Origin: a virus
IMG/VR virus record: IMGVR_UViG_3300045902_000666
Location: 1-64,000 of that record
Strand: one strand, 5' to 3'
Length of the DNA: 64,000 nt
In this document: positions 48,131-56,113 of the stretch, one piece after another
Position numbering within the stretch: the stretch's first letter is position 1
Layout: the number at the start of each line of letters is the position of its first letter
Notes under the pieces: model-generated
What the model was told of the DNA's origin: nothing
The model's database searches: none
Seen by the model: only the letters and a program-made list of their open reading frames with translations
Program-made: the position numbers and the translations under genes

Positions 48131-49879
48131 TCAGTTTATAGGACCGAACAACCATCCTGTATCATCAAATATATCATTCAAAGATTTTAAATCCCTGAAA
48201 TCCTGCATCAACTGGTCGTGGTCAACAATTTTTGTCTCACCCATAGGCAAGTTATTTCCATTCTCAAACTTCTCTCTTAACCTTTCAGAAGCATTTTCAT
48301 AAGAAACATAACATTGTGCTTCATCATCCCAAATTTGACTTCCATTAAAGTTTTCATTTTTCAAAACAATTCTAATACATTTAGATTTTGAGTTGGTTAA
48401 ATCATATTGTTCTTTAACTCTATAATTCATGCCAAAAACTTTATTAAACTCTTCTAAAACATTTTCCACTTCAAACCAAAAAGGACTCTTTTTATTAGAA
48501 GCAAGCATTGATTTTTCAAAATTATAATAGTTTTCACTTGGCTCGAAGTCTATTTCTAGAATTCTATCTTTCACCCTTGTTTCTTTAGGTTTTAATTTAC
48601 CAGCTATATAATACCTAGCCCAATCATCTAAGTTCTTATCATAAGCTACCTCATGAACTTTTGTATAATCACCCTTGATTAAAGTTTTTAATTCACTTTC
48701 ATACTTCCTTTGACGCAATGTTTTTTTTGGAAACCTCATAGCATCAGCTTCTTCTTTTGAAACTGGTCTAAAATTTACAACATCATCTCTATACCCCATT
48801 GGTAAATCATACTCAATAGCAGGAATGCCAGAATGAGTAGCGCTATATCTAGAATCACTCGGCATACCTTCCCCTTTGGCCACATATCCATTTTTTATAA
48901 TATCATTTACTTTTTTATCAACTTCACCATAAGTATTTCTTATTGATTTGATACTTTTAACAGGGATACCTGTTATTTTAGAAGCATATTCCCAGTCACT
49001 TTCTTTTAAAGTATCTTCTCTTGAATTTATAAAATCATACAAAAACTGTTTTTGCTCATCATTTAAAGACCATTTTAAGTGGTCAAATATTTTTGGTGTT
49101 GGTCTGAATATCCCACCACTACCAACAACCATATGCCTACCTTCACTAATACCACCTCCAGAATCACCACCTCCAATGTCTCCACCAGAAACAGCAGCAT
49201 CCATATAATACAAATTAAAAGATGGTCTTCTTAAAATGTATGGATTATTTTTTTTCTTTTTCTTTTTTCTTTCATCTAAATTTTCCGCACCACCTATTAA
49301 ATATTCTATGTCATCTTTCTTACTTATTGTTAAAACATTATATCCAGCCTTTTTTAACATATCATCCCTTAAATCTTTATATTCTGAATAACTCATCAAA
49401 TAAATATCTTTAGGCACTTCACAATTTCCGCTTTTACAAGCCTCTCCAACATATCTAATTAAGTCTGAATAAATATATTTAAAAGCTTCTTCTGTTGTAA
49501 TTTCTTTTGCAAATTGTGGTATACTATCTTGAAGCTCTCTATTCCAATCTTGTTTTATTTCATAAGGGTGGCCATCATCATCTAGCCAAAAATATTTTCT
49601 GGTTATACCATGTCTAAATAAGGAAAGATTTATTTTATCAAAAAATCTAACAGTTTCATAATATATAAAGCCATCTGCAGCTTCCATATATTTTTCGCCA
49701 AATATTTCTTTTAAAAACTTATAAAGAGGATTCCAGTCAATAGAATCTTCAGAAAAACCTTTGTCCAAAATAGAATGCAAAGTTTTCCTTCTCTCAGTAG
49801 GTTTCATTGAATCATCTGAAATCAATTTCCCTTCTAAGACTAAACTTAAAACCTCTCTTATTGTTTTTTTTAAGCTCAT
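48131..49879 (-). CDS. Large virion-type protein with N-terminal targeting peptide
   Basis: Start MSLKKTIREVLSLVLEGKLI at 49879 gives 582 residues and shows the shared N-terminal motif. A Gly-rich linker (GGDIGGGDSGGG) and a C-terminal region (WFEVENVLEEFNKVFGMNY) follow. Ends TGATAA. It is translationally near-coupled to the 49881 gene, which has the same N-terminal peptide. No enzymatic domain recognised; probably packaged in the virion. Confidence 0.6.
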   Translation of the reverse strand: MSLKKTIREVLSLVLEGKLISDDSMKPTERRKTLHSILDKGFSEDSIDWNPLYKFLKEIFGEKYMEAADGFIYYETVRFFDKINLSLFRHGITRKYFWLDDDGHPYEIKQDWNRELQDSIPQFAKEITTEEAFKYIYSDLIRYVGEACKSGNCEVPKDIYLMSYSEYKDLRDDMLKKAGYNVLTISKKDDIEYLIGGAENLDERKKKKKKNNPYILRRPSFNLYYMDAAVSGGDIGGGDSGGGISEGRHMVVGSGGIFRPTPKIFDHLKWSLNDEQKQFLYDFINSREDTLKESDWEYASKITGIPVKSIKSIRNTYGEVDKKVNDIIKNGYVAKGEGMPSDSRYSATHSGIPAIEYDLPMGYRDDVVNFRPVSKEEADAMRFPKKTLRQRKYESELKTLIKGDYTKVHEVAYDKNLDDWARYYIAGKLKPKETRVKDRILEIDFEPSENYYNFEKSMLASNKKSPFWFEVENVLEEFNKVFGMNYRVKEQYDLTNSKSKCIRIVLKNENFNGSQIWDDEAQCYVSYENASERLREKFENGNNLPMGETKIVDHDQLMQDFRDLKSLNDIFDDTGWLFGPIN

Positions 49880-49880
49880 T

Positions 49881-50276
49881 TTAATCTCCAGAACCGTATT
49901 GGTCAATCCACTTTTGCTTGCCAGTATTATAGTTATTTTTCCAGTCTATAAATTCTGGATTTATAACTTTCACTTTATCAAACCAAGCACCTCCAGGATT
50001 TAAAGAAAATACTGGGGTTGTACCAAATTTTTTTTCAAATTGATTTACATAGTTTATAACATCATCTTGTCCAAAAACAGTTGACATAGCATCACCTTCA
50101 TCTACAGAAGGAATCATTACTTCACCCCATCCTTTAACACCCCTATTCTTCCAATCAACATTCGCTCTTACATCTGGGAGTTTATTAAATGGGTAGTGAT
50201 TAAGGATTTCTAAACCCTCAATTCCGCCAGCATTTTGCTGCTCCAACATCTCTCTGATAATTTTTCTAATTTTCAT
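49881..50276 (-). CDS. Hypothetical protein with N-terminal targeting peptide
   Basis: A 131-residue protein starting MKIRKIIREMLEQQNAGGIE. The rest (PFNKLPDVRANVDWKNRGVK, QFEKKFGTTPVFSLNPGGAW) is unassigned. Immediately upstream of the gene with the same peptide. Confidence 0.65.
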   Translation of the reverse strand: MKIRKIIREMLEQQNAGGIEGLEILNHYPFNKLPDVRANVDWKNRGVKGWGEVMIPSVDEGDAMSTVFGQDDVINYVNQFEKKFGTTPVFSLNPGGAWFDKVKVINPEFIDWKNNYNTGKQKWIDQYGSGD

Positions 50277-50316
50277 AGCAAAAACTTTACAATAAATAGG
50301 TCCAAAAACACAAAAC

Positions 50317-50334
50317 CCTAGCTATTTAGCTAGG
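50317..50334. terminator. Terminator-like hairpin
   Basis: CCTAGCTATTTAGCTAGG, palindromic stem upstream of 49881, followed by ATTTTA. Confidence 0.55.
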
Positions 50335-50342
50335 ATTTTATA

Positions 50343-51050
50343 CTACCAGTACATCCATCTTGCAGAATGACGATGGTTATATCTGTATTCATAATCATCA
50401 TAATCACCTACTTTAGAAAGGTTTCTTTTCAAAGCTTTCTTGTTGTAATTTCTGTCAGAACGAGTAAAATCCTTTCTATAATCTTTAGGAGGATTTCTTC
50501 TTCCATCATACCAGCCACCAACTGGCCAGAACTTTTTCTGACACAAATAACCCTTTCTTTCAGACTCCTCTTTAGCCAACACAGAATCAAATTCTTGATA
50601 GTGTGTAATCCAGCGAGGTTTGATTTTTTCTACGAAGTAGTAGCTAGGAAATGTACATTCATATATTTTTCTGAATGGACTCCAACGTCTACTCCAAGGG
50701 CTAATTGCTGAAAAATACTTTTTAACAGCAGGATGCAATTTTTCATAAGTTTCCTCAGAAATATCTCCAAATCCCGGATAAAGATATTCGTATTTTCCTT
50801 TGCTTAATTTTGTTCTGAAGGATTTATCTTTACAAAAAACCCTGTGTCCAACAAGTTTTAAGCATTCATAAAATACCCAAGCATCATCACGATTTTTGAT
50901 GTCTTCTCTAAGGTCATGAAATTTGTAATAGCCGTCTTTGTACGGTTTTTCAAGTTCAACCCAATTTTTATTGCGTTGAATTTTCCAGATTTGATAAATT
51001 TCTTTTTCAAGTCTGAGTTTCTCTTTGTAGAGAGGATGTTTTGAATTCAT
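50343..51050 (-). CDS. Basic, Tyr/Trp-rich hypothetical protein
   Basis: A 235-residue protein: LRLEKEIYQIWKIQRNKNWV, PRWITHYQEFDSVLAKEESE, DFTRSDRNYNKKALKRNLSK. Very rich in Lys, Arg, Tyr and Trp. No family recognised. Ends in TAG. Confidence 0.55.
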   Translation of the reverse strand: MNSKHPLYKEKLRLEKEIYQIWKIQRNKNWVELEKPYKDGYYKFHDLREDIKNRDDAWVFYECLKLVGHRVFCKDKSFRTKLSKGKYEYLYPGFGDISEETYEKLHPAVKKYFSAISPWSRRWSPFRKIYECTFPSYYFVEKIKPRWITHYQEFDSVLAKEESERKGYLCQKKFWPVGGWYDGRRNPPKDYRKDFTRSDRNYNKKALKRNLSKVGDYDDYEYRYNHRHSARWMYW

Positions 51051-51191
51051 TGGCGTTTAAGTTTATTTACTTAAATCGCCAAAACTCCTCCACAGCTATT
51101 TTTACGAATGTTCATAAATCAGTTATTTTTTATAAATATACAAATTTTGTCAATTATACGCAAAACAATAATAAAGGTTCCTTTTTTTTGT

Positions 51192-51264
51192 GATTCCGAT
51201 AGGACTTGAACCTACAACCCTCTCCTTAGGACGGAGTAGCTCTATCCAGTTGAGCTACGGAACC
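51192..51264 (-). tRNA. tRNA-Arg (CCT)
   Basis: Acceptor GGTTCCG/CGGAATC, D arm GCTCAACTGGATAGAGC, anticodon stem CTCC/GGAG with loop GTCCTAA, T arm GTAGG/CCTAT. Confidence 0.85.
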
Positions 51265-51265
51265 A

Positions 51266-51550
51266 TTAATTTTGAGAATCCTGAATATCTTTCCAGATTT
51301 GTTTATCTATAACATGTTTTGGTGTTCTCTCATATTTCAGATATGAACACATTGGACAAGAACAAGGAGTGGAAGTCCATTTTAAAAATGTCCACATTTC
51401 CCCTTTTCTAATCTTGTCTCTAATCTCAGCGGAAGTCATTCTCTCCCATCCAAAATATTGATGCTGATTAGCAGGAACCCAAATTTTAAGACGCTTCTCA
51501 AATTTACATTTTTCTTTCCAGCGTCTTTCAGCTCTTTTTAAATTTTTCAT
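51266..51550 (-). CDS. Hypothetical protein with Cys-rich segment
   Basis: A 94-residue protein: KFEKRLKIWVPANQHQYFGW, STPCSCPMCSYLKYERTPKH with a CxCPMC motif. Possibly a metal-binding protein of unknown role. It ends 1 nt from tRNA-Arg. Confidence 0.5.
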   Translation of the reverse strand: MKNLKRAERRWKEKCKFEKRLKIWVPANQHQYFGWERMTSAEIRDKIRKGEMWTFLKWTSTPCSCPMCSYLKYERTPKHVIDKQIWKDIQDSQN

Positions 51551-51678
51551 TTTACCTCAGATTTTGTCAGAGGTAGAGTGAATTGAGGACTTTCCTTATC
51601 ACCCTACCTCATCGTTTGAGGTAACGAGCTTTATATGTTTTGTGAGTATTCATAATTTTCTATAAATATACGACTTTT

Positions 51679-52884
51679 TTAAACATTATCCACTTCAAAA
51701 AGACCAATTTTTTTCATACCAACATACAAATCAGACATTAACTTGAAAAACATTACTTTGTTTTCTTCATTGCCAGATATATGATGTGTTGTATACAAAG
51801 AATTAATCTCTTTACATAATTCAACCAAAGCTTGAAATAAAACACTTGGGTTTAGAGCTGCTTTAGCTTTAATATAAGCGTACTTAATCTCTGGCTTGAT
51901 AAAATCATCAGCCGAATGGTTTAAATCAACTCCAGCACTTTTTAAACGAGCCATAGTATAACTTAAATATAATCCGGGAGAATTTTTATGATTCTTCATC
52001 AAACTCATATCAAAAGTCTTATCTGACTTTGGCGAGCCTCCCAAAATATATCCTGCAAAAATGTTATAGGCTAATTTTTCATCACCATTAAACTCTTCTT
52101 TTAATTCTTCCATAAAATCTGAAAGATAAACAACATTACGAAGACGTGTAGACATTTTACCATTTGCAGATGGAATCATTTTATTTGACTTCAATTTAAC
52201 AAGCCCCAATCCTACATGTGTTATATGAGGATAAACTTTATTTAAAAGTTTAAAATGATTCTCTTGTTCATATCCAGTCAAATAAAGAGTATCATCATTT
52301 AAAAGAGATGCCAATGCTAAATCCTGATAAAAATAAGAAGTAGAACCATCTTTTTTTATTACAACAATTTTTTCTTCTCCAGCCTCAACTATTTTTGTTC
52401 CTTCATATTCTCCTTCTCCATCTTTCAATTCACCTCCATATTTCATTTCGGAAGCAAAGAAAATTTTATCTACTTTATAGTCAAAATTTTTACAGTGTTC
52501 TTTGAATTTTTCCAAAGCTTCTTCTTTAGAAACATCACCAGTTAATGTATCTCCAAGCATAGAAACATATTCTTCAGCGACTCCAAGTTTCTGAAATGCT
52601 TTAGCTAAAATTAAATTTGAAAAGTGGCCAATATGTAAATGTTTATTAAGATTTGGGCTGAACCCATCCATGTATTTGAACTTTTTTTCCCCTATAAACA
52701 TTTTACCAAAATCTGTTTTTTCAGTAGGGAAAAAATTGGTGTATCCTTTTTCTTTTTGAATTATAAAATTGCAAGACTCTGCTAGGTTTAAAACTTCTTG
52801 TGTTGGTTCGCCAAATACACAAAACCCAAATCCTTTATTAAGATTAGAAGGTATTACTTTAAATAAACTCGAATCTGTTGACAT
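51679..52884 (-). CDS. argS: Arginyl-tRNA-synthetase-like enzyme (class I)
   Basis: A 401-residue protein starting MSTDSSLFKVIPSNLNK. KHLHIGHFSNLILAK is the class-I HIGH motif and NGKMSTRLRNVVYLSDFM the KMSKS-like loop in the style of ArgRS. The C-terminus NSPGLYLSYTMARLKSAGVD and SLYTTHHISGNEENK resembles the DALR anticodon-binding domain. It is shorter than cellular ArgRS (about 560 residues), so the N-terminal domain is reduced. It lies between two tRNA-Arg groups, which supports the assignment. Confidence 0.75.
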   Translation of the reverse strand: MSTDSSLFKVIPSNLNKGFGFCVFGEPTQEVLNLAESCNFIIQKEKGYTNFFPTEKTDFGKMFIGEKKFKYMDGFSPNLNKHLHIGHFSNLILAKAFQKLGVAEEYVSMLGDTLTGDVSKEEALEKFKEHCKNFDYKVDKIFFASEMKYGGELKDGEGEYEGTKIVEAGEEKIVVIKKDGSTSYFYQDLALASLLNDDTLYLTGYEQENHFKLLNKVYPHITHVGLGLVKLKSNKMIPSANGKMSTRLRNVVYLSDFMEELKEEFNGDEKLAYNIFAGYILGGSPKSDKTFDMSLMKNHKNSPGLYLSYTMARLKSAGVDLNHSADDFIKPEIKYAYIKAKAALNPSVLFQALVELCKEINSLYTTHHISGNEENKVMFFKLMSDLYVGMKKIGLFEVDNV

Positions 52885-52900
52885 TGTTTTTGTTTTTTGT

Positions 52901-52990
52901 ACAGGAGGAGGGATTCGAACCCCCATTGGCATTGCTGCTTCAACTCCAGTTACGGATAAAAGTTTAGAAAACTTCCTCGGTTACACCTGC
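52901..52990 (-). tRNA. tRNA-Arg (TCT)-like, D arm missing
   Basis: Acceptor GCAGGTG/CTCCTGT (one mismatch), anticodon arm GAAGT/ACTTT with loop TTTCTAA and T arm GGGGG/CCCTC are intact. Only 8 nt lie where the D arm should be and 34 nt separate the anticodon and T arms. Confidence 0.45.
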
Positions 52991-52999
52991 ATATTTTGT

Positions 53000-53071
53000 G
53001 ACCCGAACAGGAATCGAACCTGTGACCGACTGCTTAGAAGGCAGTTGCTCTATCCCCTGAGCTACCGAGCC
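53000..53071 (-). tRNA. tRNA-Arg (TCT)
   Basis: Acceptor GGCTCGG/TCGGGTC with wobbles, anticodon stem CTGC/GCAG with loop CTTCTAA, T arm ACAGG/CCTGT. Confidence 0.85.
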
Positions 53072-53077
53072 ATATTT

Positions 53078-53263
53078 TTATTCATCTTCTAAATCTACAA
53101 TCACATAAAATTTGACTATAGATTTTTCTTTGAGAATTTTTAGTTTAGGATTTTCATATCCTTTTTCTAAAGCTCTCTTTCTATACTTTTCATAAACCGT
53201 ATCAAAATCTTTTTCAATTTCTTTACGTTTTATTTTTCCAATATAAAACATTCTCTGTTCCAT
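53078..53263 (-). CDS. Small hypothetical protein
   Basis: Start MEQRMFYIGKIKRKEIEKDF at 53263 avoids overlap with the tRNA-Ser gene. 61 residues ending FYVIVDLEDE; a small alpha/beta peptide between tRNAs. No family recognised. Confidence 0.5.
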   Translation of the reverse strand: MEQRMFYIGKIKRKEIEKDFDTVYEKYRKRALEKGYENPKLKILKEKSIVKFYVIVDLEDE

Positions 53264-53266
53264 CTC

Positions 53267-53354
53267 AGAGAGTGAGAGATTCGAACTCTCGCATCGTTTT
53301 ACCGACCTACTTCCTTTCCAGGGAAGCCCCTTACAACCACTTGGGTAACTCTCT
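53267..53354 (-). tRNA. tRNA-Ser (GGA)
   Basis: Perfect acceptor AGAGAGT/ACTCTCT, anticodon arm CTTCC/GGAAG with loop CTGGAAA, class-II variable arm. Confidence 0.85.
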
Positions 53355-53366
53355 ATAAATTTATCG

Positions 53367-53430
53367 GCTGAAGAGTGGATTCGAACCACTAAATAGCTAG
53401 TACGTACTTAACTATCCTTCCAACTTCAGC
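53367..53430 (-). tRNA. tRNA-like, D arm missing, large loop
   Basis: Perfect acceptor GCTGAAG/CTTCAGC and T arm AGTGG/CCACT. The anticodon stem TAGTT/AGCTA has an 11-nt loop containing palindromic GTACGTAC and no D arm is present. Identity unknown. Confidence 0.4.
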
Positions 53431-53437
53431 ATCTTGC

Positions 53438-53526
53438 GGAGAGATAGGGATTCGAACCCTAGGTACAGGTTTACCCCGTACAACAGCTTAGCAGGCTGCC
53501 CCGATAGACCACTCTGGCATCTCTCC
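53438..53526 (-). tRNA. tRNA-Ser (GCT)
   Basis: Perfect acceptor GGAGAGA/TCTCTCC, anticodon stem CAGC/GCTG with loop CTGCTAA, class-II variable arm, T arm TAGGG/CCCTA. Confidence 0.85.
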
Positions 53527-53538
53527 AAATTATTTCGC

Positions 53539-53608
53539 ACAGGTGGAGAGATTCGAACTCCCGTCAACGGTTTTGGAGACCGCTATTCTACCACTGAACT
53601 ACACCTGT
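53539..53608 (-). tRNA. tRNA-Trp (CCA)
   Basis: Perfect acceptor ACAGGTG/CACCTGT, anticodon stem CGGT/ACCG with loop CTCCAAA. Ordinary class-I body. Confidence 0.85.
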
Positions 53609-53617
53609 ATATTTTGC

Positions 53618-53706
53618 ACGTTGGGAAGGATTCGAACCCTCGAAGAGTTAATTACACTCTTTACAGTTTTGGAGACTGCTGCCTTCAACCACTCGGCCAC
53701 CAACGT
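53618..53706 (-). tRNA. Ser-type class-II tRNA with Trp anticodon (CCA)
   Basis: Perfect acceptor ACGTTGG/CCAACGT, D arm GGCCGAGTGGTTGAAGGC and a long variable arm AAGAGT/ACTCTT are typical of tRNA-Ser. The loop CTCCAAA gives anticodon CCA, which reads UGG. One change from CTCGAAA (Ser CGA) would explain it. SerRS reads the body, not the anticodon, so Ser insertion at Trp codons is possible in principle. Confidence 0.75.
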
Positions 53707-53713
53707 ATTTTGT

Positions 53714-53797
53714 GGAAGGTGTGAGATTCGAACTCACGGACCCCGAAGGGCCTCTAGTTTTCAAGACTAGTGCAATAGACCGCTCTACCAACCTTCC
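53714..53797 (-). tRNA. tRNA-Ser (TGA)
   Basis: Perfect acceptor GGAAGGT/ACCTTCC, anticodon arm CTAGT/ACTAG with loop CTTGAAA, class-II variable arm, T arm GTGAG/CTCAC. Confidence 0.85.
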
Positions 53798-53800
53798 AAT

Positions 53801-54229
53801 TTATTTTTTCAATCTTTCAATTTCTTCTTTTATATCTTCTGTTTTAGTTCTCTTTCTTAGATGATAATATTTGTTCTTATCTATTTTTTCAAAGGGAATA
53901 AACCCATCAAAATGTTTATCAATCTGGTCTGCAAAATGTTCAATCCTTTCAAGGAATGGCTCAAATTGATAGTTAATCGTTAAGAACACTCCAAGTTTTT
54001 CATCCCACTGTGCAAGGCCATGATTGCGAAATCTTACACCCAAATAATATGCTCCATCAACAAGTTCTTCTTTTGGTATAGCTTCCTCAAGAAGTTTTTT
54101 TTCATGAAGCTTTTCTTCTTCATATTCTTCTTTCAAACGCTCTCTATTCTTTTGTGCATTTTCCTTTATTTCGTCTGCTTTTTTCTTACCAAACTTTTCT
54201 ACTAACTTATTATAATGTTCTTCTTTCAT
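53801..54229 (-). CDS. Hypothetical phage protein
   Basis: A 142-residue protein. Long N-terminal charged helix (EKFGKKKADEIKENAQKNRE) then YYLGVRFRNHGLAQWDEKLG, a beta-rich part, and a helical C-terminus. No family recognised. It ends 3 nt after the tRNA-Ser 5' end. Confidence 0.55.
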   Translation of the reverse strand: MKEEHYNKLVEKFGKKKADEIKENAQKNRERLKEEYEEEKLHEKKLLEEAIPKEELVDGAYYLGVRFRNHGLAQWDEKLGVFLTINYQFEPFLERIEHFADQIDKHFDGFIPFEKIDKNKYYHLRKRTKTEDIKEEIERLKK

Positions 54230-54257
54230 TTTTTTCTTTTTAAATTATTACAAATAA

Positions 54258-54287
54258 AAAACCCCAGCTCTTTTGCAGAACCAGGGT
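54258..54287. terminator. Terminator-like hairpin
   Basis: AACCC pairs with GGGTT around CAGCTCTTTTGCAGAACCA, upstream of 53801 and downstream of the short ORF at 54322-54411. Confidence 0.45.
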
Positions 54288-54321
54288 TATACTGTTTTAA
54301 CTTAAATATCTTTTAGAAAAG

Positions 54322-54411
54322 TTACGACAATATAGATGCTGGTCCGCTAGTTCTTTTTGAACTCGAACTTGAACTTCTCCAAGACCATCTATATGTTGTT
54401 GTTACTTTCAT
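54322..54411 (-). CDS. Small ORF with strong host-type promoter (29 aa)
   Basis: MKVTTTYRWSWRSSSSSSKR begins a 29-residue peptide with a Ser run, ending SGPASILS. The start follows the promoter at 54457-54488 by about 45 nt and a TATTTATA string precedes it. One of three short promoter-led peptides. Confidence 0.5.
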   Translation of the reverse strand: MKVTTTYRWSWRSSSSSSKRTSGPASILS

Positions 54412-54456
54412 GTTTTTATAAATATCAAAAATTTTCTTTTTTCTTGAGATTGTACG

Positions 54457-54488
54457 CAAAGATAATAAAAAAGTTCTACAAAAGTCAA
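54457..54488 (-). promoter_or_regulatory. Host-type promoter
   Basis: Minus strand: TTGAC, 19 nt containing GTAGAACTTTTTTAT, then TATCTTTGCGTACAATC. Almost identical to the promoter at 30993. Confidence 0.65.
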
Positions 54489-54496
54489 GTTTTTTT

Positions 54497-54763
54497 TTAT
54501 TTTTTTTGCAACTTGTTGATTCCGAACCATTCATCCCTTGTTATTTTTATTACAAAAGAAGTGTTAATCTGGAAAAAATTCTTTATCTGGGAACAAATTT
54601 CATATTTTTCTAAATTAGAATAATATTCTAAAGCCTCTTCTATTATGAACGTAGGTATTAGTTCTTCATCTATTTTTTTCATTGTGTTATTGGCCAAAGA
54701 AGCTATACCATGATACATCATTATATCAATCTTACACGCTTTATGTTCTCCTTTAAGCTTCAT
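54497..54763 (-). CDS. Hypothetical protein
   Basis: An 88-residue helical protein: MYHGIASLANNTMKKIDEEL, EEALEYYSNLEKYEICSQIK. Ends just above the promoter at 54457-54488. No family recognised. Confidence 0.6.
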   Translation of the reverse strand: MKLKGEHKACKIDIMMYHGIASLANNTMKKIDEELIPTFIIEEALEYYSNLEKYEICSQIKNFFQINTSFVIKITRDEWFGINKLQKK

Positions 54764-54769
54764 ACATAA

Positions 54770-55057
54770 CTAACAATAAACAGTGGGCGCACCTGGTCTT
54801 CCAGATTTTCCTTGTCTAATAGAACCGTTTAATATATCATTTAACGAAGTGTTTTCTTCGGTAAATGTATTGCAAATAGGTTTACCTGCTGTGCTATCAG
54901 TTAGCAATTCATAAGAGACACTTCTATTTGGAGTTACTTTATTAAAAACTAACTGTAAGTGGTCTTTAATAATTTCCACTTGTTTAGGAGTTAGTTTTTT
55001 ATCTCCAGATAATTCAAAAAACCCTTGTAACCAATAACAAAAATCTGTTGCTTCCAT
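54770..55057 (-). CDS. Hypothetical phage protein
   Basis: A 95-residue protein starting MEATDFCYWLQGFFELSGDK, with PKQVEIIKDHLQLVFNKVT. The opening FCYWLQGFFELSG..LT..Q...I..HL is a pattern seen in phage proteins of unknown function. Late-type box near 55070. Ends in TAG, 7 nt before the next ATG. Confidence 0.65.
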   Translation of the reverse strand: MEATDFCYWLQGFFELSGDKKLTPKQVEIIKDHLQLVFNKVTPNRSVSYELLTDSTAGKPICNTFTEENTSLNDILNGSIRQGKSGRPGAPTVYC

Positions 55058-55096
55058 AACTTATTTTTTATAAATACATCTATAATTTTAGAAAAT

Positions 55097-55432
55097 TTAC
55101 CTTTGTGAAATATATTTCCAATCATCCCTATCTAAGTTTTTTTCTAGATATTTAAGCGGCTCTTCTGCTAGTAACATCTGCTTTGCATGCCACTCCCATA
55201 AAATGCACTCATCTCCTAAATGAGGATGAGTTGAATTGTATTGCAACCATTTTTTACTTAAACCCCATATGGCTTTCATGAAATCTTTATCAAAGATAAT
55301 TGCATAATAATTTGTGCCATCTAAATAAAAACCCTCATGTGCACAAGGACCATTAAACACCTCTTTTGTATAACCATTTTTTCTAGCTTTTTCTAAAGCT
55401 TTTTCTAATATCTCAGAATTTCTCATACCCAA
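55097..55432 (-). CDS. Hypothetical protein
   Basis: A 111-residue protein starting MGMRNSEILEKALEKARKNG, with EGFYLDGTNYYAIIFDKDFM KAIWG and an internal LGDECILWEWHAKQM. No family recognised. Confidence 0.6.
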   Translation of the reverse strand: MGMRNSEILEKALEKARKNGYTKEVFNGPCAHEGFYLDGTNYYAIIFDKDFMKAIWGLSKKWLQYNSTHPHLGDECILWEWHAKQMLLAEEPLKYLEKNLDRDDWKYISQR

Positions 55433-55473
55433 TTAATTATACACAAATGTACTAAAACTTTATAAAAAAATAA

Positions 55474-55492
55474 AGCCCAGACTAACTGGGCT
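55474..55492. terminator. Terminator-like hairpin
   Basis: AGCCCAG ACTAA CTGGGCT between 55432 and 55499. Confidence 0.6.
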
Positions 55493-55498
55493 CTATCG

Positions 55499-56113
55499 TT
55501 ATTTTAACTTCCACTCTAAATACTTATCCGAATCTGTGGGTTCAAATTTACCACTTAACAATATTGGCCCTGTTGTAGCCCAATTAGCTCCTTGGTTTTT
55601 ACCATTTTCATCTAAAATATCCCAATCATAAAACTTCCATTTACCTTCTTTTTTCTGAAGAAACTTCCAACCATTTTTATATTTCTCACAAACTTCATCT
55701 AAATACTTTTGGTCGCTTGCTTTTTTATATGAAATATAATCATCTAGTTCTTCTTTCAAGTCTTTAAAAAAACTATCTATTCTTTCTTGTCTATGTGCCG
55801 GGATAGCATAACCTCCAAATCTAAATTCAAATTTTGATTTTAATTTCTCAAATAAACCGTCTTCTGGCTCTTGATAACTATTCCACTCTAAATCATCCCA
55901 AATATAATCATTTGGCTCTTTGGTCCATATATCCACTTTTGTTCCTTCTGTAGAAGTTATATATTTCCCATCCTCATCAATATAAGAATAAGGACCGTCC
56001 CAATAACCCTCTTTTAATTCTGCAAAAATTGGTACTCCTCCACTCATTCTTACGTAAGCTTCTCCAGAAGGGTCGGCATCTTGCAGCATTTTAATAAAAT
56101 CTTTAGTTTTCAT
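55499..56113 (-). CDS. Hypothetical protein
   Basis: A 204-residue acidic protein: MKTKDFIKMLQDADPSGEAY VRMSGGVP and EELDDYISYKKASDQKYLDE. The N-terminus (MLQDADPSGEAYVRM) is a motif common in uncharacterised phage proteins. Its ATG overlaps the upstream gene's TAA. Confidence 0.65.
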   Translation of the reverse strand: MKTKDFIKMLQDADPSGEAYVRMSGGVPIFAELKEGYWDGPYSYIDEDGKYITSTEGTKVDIWTKEPNDYIWDDLEWNSYQEPEDGLFEKLKSKFEFRFGGYAIPAHRQERIDSFFKDLKEELDDYISYKKASDQKYLDEVCEKYKNGWKFLQKKEGKWKFYDWDILDENGKNQGANWATTGPILLSGKFEPTDSDKYLEWKLK

